Source: CAYWRO01 sp964460345
GTDB taxonomy: Bacteria > Planctomycetota > Phycisphaerae > Phycisphaerales > UBA1924
Assembly (NCBI GenBank): GCA_964460345.1
Contig: CAYWRO010000062.1
Location: forward strand, 1-19,694
Direction of reading: 5' to 3'
DNA: 19,694 bases
Part shown: positions 15,849 to 19,694 of the stretch, in pieces
How the letters are laid out: the number at the start of each line of letters is the position of its first letter
Numbering within the stretch: position 1 is the first letter of the stretch
The notes under the pieces: model-generated
Told to the model about the DNA's origin: nothing
Database searches by the model: none
What the model saw: only the letters and a program-made list of their open reading frames with translations
Translations under genes and position numbers: made by a program

Positions 15849-15860
15849 GATGCAGACCCG

Positions 15861-15895
15861 AATGCACCGTGCACACTGCACAATGCACAATGGAA
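15861..15895. repeat. Heptamer tandem array A, fliH-fliG gap (unit ~AATGCAC)
   Basis: Five consecutive 7-base units on the plus strand: AATGCAC, CGTGCAC, ACTGCAC, AATGCAC and a decayed AATGGAA. The first four share the TGCAC core in exact 7-base register. The array sits in the 98-base gap between fliG and fliH, 13 bases upstream of the fliH ATG, where a ribosome binding site would be expected to begin. The unit is shared with array B (18951-18985) in the fliF-fliE gap. Confidence 0.75.
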
Positions 15896-15946
15896 CACGT
15901 GATGTCGTCTTGCTTCGTTCTGCATGCGTCCCTGCACGCCGCTCTC

Positions 15947-16984
15947 TTACACAATCAACTCAGACTCACCGCCGCGGCCGGCGATGATGATCTCCCCGGC
16001 ATCCTCGAGTCGCCGCACGATGTCGACAATGCGCTGCTGGGCCGCCTCGACGTCGCTGACGCGCACCGGGCCCATGTACTGCATGTCCTCCTTGATGAGG
16101 GCCGCAGCTCGCTCGGACATATTCTTGAAGATCTTCTCCTGCAGCTCCGGGCTGGCCGTCTTGAGCGCCAGCGCCAGCTCATCGTTGTCGATCTCCTTGA
16201 GGATCGACTGGATGCCGCGGTCGTCGACGAGGAGAATGTCCTCGAAGACGAACATGAGCCGGCGGATCTCTTCGACCAGTTCGGGATCCTCCGCCTCGAG
16301 CCCCTCCATGATCGCCTTCTCGGTCGAACGATCGGCGAGGTTGAGAATCTCGGCCACGGTCGGGATGCCGCCGGACTTCTCCATCGACTGCGTGAGCATG
16401 TTGGAGAGGCGGCTTTCCAGCCCCTGCTCGACCTCGCGGATCACCTCCGGGTTGGTCTGCTCCATGTTGGCGATGCGTTTGATGACCTCGATCTGCTTCT
16501 GCACCGGCAGCCCGGCGAGAATCTCCGCGGCCTTGTGGTGCCCCAGGTGGCAGATGATCAGCGCGATCGTCTGCGGGTGCTCCTCCTGGATGAACGTCAG
16601 CAGGTTTTCGCTCTCGGCTTTCTGCAGGAAGGCGAACGGGGTCTTCTGAACCTGCGTCTGGATCTGCTGGAGCACGCGGTCGGCCACGCTCGGATCCAGC
16701 GACTCCTTCAGCAGCACCTTGGCGTACTCAAGCCCGCCCTCCGTCAGGTAATCGCTCTCAACGCTGACGGCGTAGAACTCGGCGACGACGGCGCGGCGGA
16801 GCGAATCCGGCACGCGGCCGAGCCCCGCCAGCACGCGCGTCACCTCTTCGACCGCCTCCGGCGGGAGCTGCTTCAGCAGCGTTCCGGCCGCCTGCGTCTC
16901 CAGCGTCATCAGCAGGATCGCGGCCTTCGTGATGCCGTCGAGTTCTTCGTAGCTTTGCGGGAGCCGCTGGTTGAGGCGCGCCAT
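15947..16984 (-). CDS. fliG: Flagellar motor switch protein FliG
   Basis: FliG is the C-ring protein that binds FliF and receives torque from MotA. The 345-residue product has all three domains: the N-terminal FliF-binding domain (GITKAAILLMTLETQAAGTL from residue 17), the middle domain with the EHPQ motif (about 135-138, in FIQEEHPQTIALIICHLGHH), and the C-terminal domain starting with GGIPTVAEILN (205) and MFVFEDI (244). The torque helix segment with LLVDDRGIQSILKEID and ALKTASPELQEKIFKNMSER follows, with conserved Lys, Arg and Asp/Glu positions, then EDMQYMGPVRVSDVEAAQ. The ATG at 16984 has GGGAG seven bases upstream, overlapping the fliF stop (TAAGGGAG). A 98-base gap with a repeat array separates it from fliH. 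Confidence 0.98.
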   Translation of the reverse strand: MARLNQRLPQSYEELDGITKAAILLMTLETQAAGTLLKQLPPEAVEEVTRVLAGLGRVPDSLRRAVVAEFYAVSVESDYLTEGGLEYAKVLLKESLDPSVADRVLQQIQTQVQKTPFAFLQKAESENLLTFIQEEHPQTIALIICHLGHHKAAEILAGLPVQKQIEVIKRIANMEQTNPEVIREVEQGLESRLSNMLTQSMEKSGGIPTVAEILNLADRSTEKAIMEGLEAEDPELVEEIRRLMFVFEDILLVDDRGIQSILKEIDNDELALALKTASPELQEKIFKNMSERAAALIKEDMQYMGPVRVSDVEAAQQRIVDIVRRLEDAGEIIIAGRGGESELIV

Positions 16985-16996
16985 CCATCGTCTCCC

Positions 16997-18700
16997 TTAC
17001 TGGTCCAGGTCCAGCCACCGCGTCATCAACGAGGCGGCGACTTCCGGCTTGGCCTTGACCATGTCGTTGACCTCGTCGAGCATCCTCCGCGCCCGCAGGG
17101 CGTCATCGTCGATCTCGATGCCCGTCATCGCCGTCTCGCCCTCGTCCGCCTCGCCGACGAGGTCCTGGTCGTGCTGCAACGCCGGCGGCACGCCGACCAA
17201 CTCCTCAGCGCTCGGCAGCGGCGTGCTGCGCCCGGCCTTGCGCACCATCAGCAGCATCGCCAGCACGGCGAAGGCCGCCAACCCGCCGAGCAGCACCTTC
17301 TCAAGCAACCCCGACCGCGCCATGACGCCCATGCCGCCGAGCAGCCCGCCGCCGCTTCCGGTGCCGGTCGTGCCGGCCGGGGCGAGCCCCACGCTCGCCA
17401 GCGCCACGGGCATCAGCGTCACCACCACATCCCCCGCCTGTTCCGCGCCGCCGCCGCTCGGCGCCGTGAGGACGACCGGGCGCAACATCTTCTCAATGTC
17501 CGGCTTCAGGCGCGACTCCCAGACAGCCTCGAGTTCCTCCGGCGTCGGCACGCGCTCCGCATCCGCCTGCCCCGTCTGGGCCCGCCACGCGCCGACCGCC
17601 CACTCCCGCGGCACGTTCACCGCCACGGAGATCGCCTCCGGCTTCCCGCCCGGGTCCAGCCGCGAGGTCTTCGTCTTGCCGAACTGGTTGTCGAACGAGG
17701 TGTCGGTCTCGCTCGTGCTCAGGTTCGACCCGCCGCCGGGCCCTGCGTAAATACTCTCGCGCGTGTTGGAACGCGCCCCCGGCTCGGCGGGCGAGGCCCC
17801 GTCCGTCTGCGTGGTCTCCGAGATCGTCTCCCGCTCGACCATCGACTCGGAGCCTTCTCCCTTCGGCAGGATGCGCTCGGCCTCTTCGCGCAGGCGGCTC
17901 GCATCGATGACGGCCGTCACGGCGATGATCACGCCGGGGATGTGCCCCAGCGCCACCCGCGCCTTCTCCTGCACGTACCGCTCGTAGGCCGCCTGCTGCT
18001 CGAGGTACGAGCCGCCGGTCAGTTCATCGTCCCCCCGCGGCACAAACTGCCGCATCGTGCGCCCGTCGATGACGCGCACGTTGCGCACGTCGAGCCCGGA
18101 GATCGACCCCGCGACCGTCCCGGCGATCGCATCCACTTCGTTCTGGGAGAGGGAGCCGTCGCGCGGGAAGACCGTCACCGACGCCGTCGCGCGGCGGTGC
18201 GCCTGGCCGATCCGCGTGCGCTCCGGGACGTCCGCCACCACCGTGGCCTGCTCGATGTCCGGGAAGCTCGCGATAATCCGCGCCAGCTCGTGGTTGCGCG
18301 CGATCTCGAACTGTTGCCGGTTCTGCGCATCGGTGTTGAGCCAGTTCTGGTGCTCGTGGAGATTACTGAAGAAGAGCTTCGAGGCGTCCTGCGGGAGCGT
18401 CTGCGTCGAGGCGAGCGTGCCGAGGGCCTGGTACTTGGCCGCGGCGGGGACCCACAGCTTCCCCTCGCGGCTGACGGTGCGGATGCCGGCTCGCGAGAGG
18501 GCGTCGGCCGCCTGCCCCTGCGACTCGGGCGTCGTCCACCCCTCGAGCGGCTCGAGCTGCGGCTTCCCGGCGTACTGCGACACCAGGAAGAGGGTCATCA
18601 GCGCGATCACCGCGAGCGACCCGATCAGCATCTTGTGCAGGGGCTGGAGCGAACCCAGATGCGTCTGGATCACCCGCAGCGCCCGCCGCAACCACTCCAT
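16997..18700 (-). CDS. fliF: Flagellar MS-ring protein FliF
   Basis: FliF builds the MS ring in the inner membrane, the base for rod, export gate and C-ring. The 567-residue product has an N-terminal cytoplasmic helix, transmembrane segment 1 (about 24-44, LIGSLAVIALMTLFLVS), the YscJ/FliF ring-building region (LFFSNLHEHQNWLNTDAQNR, IARNHELARIIASFPDIEQA and TASVTVFPRDGSLSQNEVDA), a long Ser/Gly/Thr-rich periplasmic section and transmembrane segment 2 (about 467-486). The C-terminal FliG-binding tail ends ASLMTRWLDLDQ, with LDEVNDMVKAKPEVA before it. The ATG at 18700 has GGAGG seven bases upstream, so a longer open frame to 18748 is rejected. The upstream gap to fliE is 288 bases, the longest in the window. 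Confidence 0.97.
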   Translation of the reverse strand: MEWLRRALRVIQTHLGSLQPLHKMLIGSLAVIALMTLFLVSQYAGKPQLEPLEGWTTPESQGQAADALSRAGIRTVSREGKLWVPAAAKYQALGTLASTQTLPQDASKLFFSNLHEHQNWLNTDAQNRQQFEIARNHELARIIASFPDIEQATVVADVPERTRIGQAHRRATASVTVFPRDGSLSQNEVDAIAGTVAGSISGLDVRNVRVIDGRTMRQFVPRGDDELTGGSYLEQQAAYERYVQEKARVALGHIPGVIIAVTAVIDASRLREEAERILPKGEGSESMVERETISETTQTDGASPAEPGARSNTRESIYAGPGGGSNLSTSETDTSFDNQFGKTKTSRLDPGGKPEAISVAVNVPREWAVGAWRAQTGQADAERVPTPEELEAVWESRLKPDIEKMLRPVVLTAPSGGGAEQAGDVVVTLMPVALASVGLAPAGTTGTGSGGGLLGGMGVMARSGLLEKVLLGGLAAFAVLAMLLMVRKAGRSTPLPSAEELVGVPPALQHDQDLVGEADEGETAMTGIEIDDDALRARRMLDEVNDMVKAKPEVAASLMTRWLDLDQ

Positions 18701-18707
18701 ACCGCGG

Positions 18708-18712
18708 CCTCC
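18708..18712 (-). promoter_or_regulatory. Ribosome binding site of fliF
   Basis: GGAGG on the minus strand, seven bases upstream of the ATG at 18700. It decides between this start and an in-frame GTG-type extension to 18748. Confidence 0.8.
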
Positions 18713-18829
18713 ATGCCACACGCGAACCCGCACGCGATCCCCGCGCACGCCGGGCGCTCGCGCCCGAACCGGTCCGACTCGCTACTTCGGCAGAGCCGCC
18801 CTCACAGCTTGAAAGGAGCAACCATCGCC

Positions 18830-18919
18830 ATGGCACGGCGGCCGCGCGAGAGTCTGGGACCGATGGAGCCCATGAGACCTATGCCCCCCCGCACCACCTA
18901 CGCGCAAAACCTGCGCTAG
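18830..18919 (+). CDS. Possible 29-codon small ORF on the opposite strand (doubtful)
   Basis: In the fliF-fliE gap an ATG on the plus strand is preceded by AAAGGAG (18812-18818, 11-base spacing) and opens a 29-codon frame (MARRPRESLG...) ending in TAG. It is the only plus-strand frame in the window whose start attracted attention through a ribosome binding site. Its Pro/Met-rich middle (PMEPMRPM) is simply the translation of a 9-base repeat (18856-18882), so coding is doubtful. No promoter is recognisable, and no family is recognised. Confidence 0.15.
   Translation: MARRPRESLGPMEPMRPMPPRTTYAQNLR
18856..18882. repeat. Nonamer tandem repeat (unit ~GRGACCNAT), fliF-fliE gap
   Basis: Three consecutive 9-base units: GGGACCGAT, GGAGCCCAT and GAGACCTAT. 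They share G-x-x-x-CC-x-AT in exact register. The array lies in the same 288-base gap as heptamer array B and is followed by a run of seven C. Confidence 0.55.
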
Positions 18920-18950
18920 ATGCGCAACAACCAACCGCCCGGCCCCACTC

Positions 18951-18985
18951 CCCCACTGTGCACTGTCCACTCTCAACTATGCACT
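18951..18985. repeat. Heptamer tandem array B, fliF-fliE gap (unit ~RTGCACT)
   Basis: Five consecutive 7-base units: CCCCACT, GTGCACT, GTCCACT, CTCAACT and ATGCACT, all ending in ACT in exact 7-base register. A further CCCCACT lies one base out of phase to the left (18943-18949). The array ends three bases before the fliE stop region. The two intact units share the TGCAC core with array A, pointing to a common origin. Confidence 0.75.
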
Positions 18986-18988
18986 GTT

Positions 18989-19312
18989 TTACACCCTCAT
19001 CTGCTTCATCTCTTCAAACGCCCCCTGCACCTTGTTCCGCACGGAGAGGAGCGTCCGGAAGGCCAGGTCCGCCTTCTGTGTCGCCAGCAGCACGCCTTCG
19101 ACATCATCGCGCCGCCCGGCGGAGATGTCTTCGATCGCGGTGGTCGCCTCCTGCTGCAACTCGTTGACCTTGTTGAGGTTCTGAAGCAGGACGTCCTTGA
19201 AGGACGGCTGCGAGGGGTCGATGGGCACGCCCCCCGCCGGTGTCCGCGGCAAGAGCGGCCCCCCACCACCGACCCCGCCCACCTGCCCGATCAGTCCCAA
19301 TGGATCAGACAT
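18989..19312 (-). CDS. fliE: Flagellar hook-basal body complex protein FliE
   Basis: FliE is the small adaptor joining the MS ring to the proximal rod. The 107-residue product has a Gly/Pro-rich N-terminus and a conserved helical C-terminal half: SFKDVLLQNLNKVNELQQEA, then GRRDDVEGVLLATQKADLAF and LLSVRNKVQGAFEEMKQM with the typical final -MRV. Length and motifs fit the family. The ATG at 19312 has AGGAG six bases upstream (19319-19323). It lies between flgC and fliF as in most flgB-flgC-fliE clusters; both flanking gaps carry heptamer repeats. Confidence 0.95.
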   Translation of the reverse strand: MSDPLGLIGQVGGVGGGGPLLPRTPAGGVPIDPSQPSFKDVLLQNLNKVNELQQEATTAIEDISAGRRDDVEGVLLATQKADLAFRTLLSVRNKVQGAFEEMKQMRV

Positions 19313-19326
19313 GACTCACTCCTACG

Positions 19327-19417
19327 AGGCATCAGGCATCAGGCATCAGCCACTAGTGCCCAGTGCCTAATGCCTGGTGCCTCCCCACTAGTGCCCAGTG
19401 CCTAATGCCTGGTGCCT
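19327..19417. repeat. Heptamer tandem array C with 35-base duplication, fliE-flgC gap
   Basis: Thirteen consecutive 7-base units fill most of the 107-base gap: AGGCATC three times, AGCCACT, AGTGCCC, AGTGCCT, AATGCCT, GGTGCCT, CCCCACT, then AGTGCCC, AGTGCCT, AATGCCT and GGTGCCT again. Five units (35 bases) are duplicated almost exactly (19350-19385 and 19385-19420). The AGGCATC block is the approximate reverse complement of the TGCCT block, so the first 56 bases (19327-19382) form an imperfect inverted repeat with 28-base arms centred on ACT/AGT. The array reaches the flgC stop. No spacer pattern is present, so it is not a CRISPR array. Confidence 0.85.
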
Positions 19418-19419
19418 CC

Positions 19420-19694
19420 CTACGCGATCATCCGCAACGCCTGTGCCATCATCGACTTTGTCGCCTCCGCCGCGGCAACATTCGCCTCGTAGCTCCGCAT
19501 GGCCTCCATGGCGTTGATCTGTTCGGTGACGGGGTCGATGTTCGGTTTGGCGACGTACCCCTTCCAGCGTCCCTCGGTGATGGCGTGCGGGTCGTCGGGC
19601 TTGTACTCGTACTTGAAGGGGGCCTGGTCGAGCTCGATGTCAGCCACGTGCACGCCCAGAGCCCGCTCCCCTCGATCGCCGATCGCGCCGGAGG
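19420..19694 (-). CDS. flgC: Flagellar basal-body rod protein FlgC, C-terminal part (5' end beyond the window)
   Basis: FlgC is a proximal rod subunit. The last 90 codons are visible, and the frame is open through the right edge of the window. They include GVHVADIELDQAPFKYEY, then KPDDPHAITEGRWKGYVAKP and the diagnostic C-terminus EQINAMEAMRSYEANVAAAE with ALRMIA at the end, equivalent to the family pattern GYV-x-x-PN...E...M...A-x-R-x-YEAN. A GTG at 19653 inside the frame is not the true start, because conserved sequence continues upstream of it. The usual PGHPDAD turn is replaced by DDPHAITEGRW. The stop (TAG) is immediately followed by heptamer array C. Confidence 0.93.
   Translation of the reverse strand, partial: SGAIGDRGERALGVHVADIELDQAPFKYEYKPDDPHAITEGRWKGYVAKPNIDPVTEQINAMEAMRSYEANVAAAEATKSMMAQALRMIA

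Noticed and set aside
15869..18919. Very long plus-strand open frame (about 1000 codons) opposite fliF and fliG
   Set aside because: It is the mirror of two strongly conserved genes in GC-rich DNA, where stop codons are rare on the opposite strand. Its translation is an Arg/Leu/His/Asp-rich shadow with no domains, and it starts inside repeat array A.
18701..18988. Sigma-54 promoter for fliF
   Set aside because: A TGGC...TTGCT-like string occurs near 18818-18833 on the minus strand, but the GG-to-GC spacing is 8 instead of 10 bases, so it does not fit the consensus.
19327..19417. CRISPR-like repeat array
   Set aside because: The units are 7 bases long and contiguous, with no unique spacers and no cas genes nearby.

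Overview
This GC-rich bacterial window is almost entirely one flagellar gene block. Every recognisable gene lies on the minus strand, so transcription runs from the right end (position 19694) to the left end (position 1). In transcription order the genes are flgC (5' end cut off), fliE, fliF, fliG, fliH, fliI, fliJ, a MotE/FlbB-type coiled-coil gene, fliK, flgD, a small 'flagellar operon protein' gene, flgE, flbD, motA, motB, fliL, fliN, fliO, fliP, fliQ, fliR, flhB and flhA (3' end cut off). Most neighbours overlap by 1 or 4 bases or are separated by fewer than 60 bases. I found no convincing intrinsic terminator inside the block, so it is probably one long polycistronic unit, perhaps with internal processing sites.

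Region by region: 15.1-19.7 kb encodes the rod/MS-ring/switch start (FlgC, FliE, FliF, FliG) and FliH; 12.5-15.1 kb encodes the export ATPase FliI, FliJ and a membrane-anchored coiled-coil protein; 7.7-12.5 kb encodes hook assembly (FliK ruler, FlgD cap, a small hook-operon protein, FlgE hook, FlbD); 5.4-7.5 kb encodes the stator (MotA, MotB) and FliL; 0-5.2 kb encodes the switch/export proteins FliN, FliO, FliP, FliQ, FliR, FlhB and FlhA. Together they build the basal body, export gate, hook and motor. Filament, chemotaxis and regulatory genes are not here.

The order closely matches the classical flgB-to-flhA operon of spirochaetes and, more loosely, the fla/che operon of Firmicutes. One gene expected there is absent: fliM, which should sit between fliL and fliN, where there is only a 194-base gap holding two hairpins. 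The taxon cannot be fixed from sequence alone. The GC richness, the divergent flagellar proteins and the intergenic repeats make Planctomycetota (Phycisphaerae-like) my best guess, with a GC-rich spirochaete or another deep-branching phylum as alternatives.

The most unusual signal is not a gene. Three of the larger intergenic gaps (fliH-fliG, fliF-fliE, fliE-flgC) hold short arrays with a strict 7-base period built on related TGC(A/C)C cores. One of them has a 35-base higher-order duplication and is partly self-complementary. A fourth array has a 9-base period. No gap between genes exceeds 300 bases; the largest is 288 bases, between fliF and fliE.
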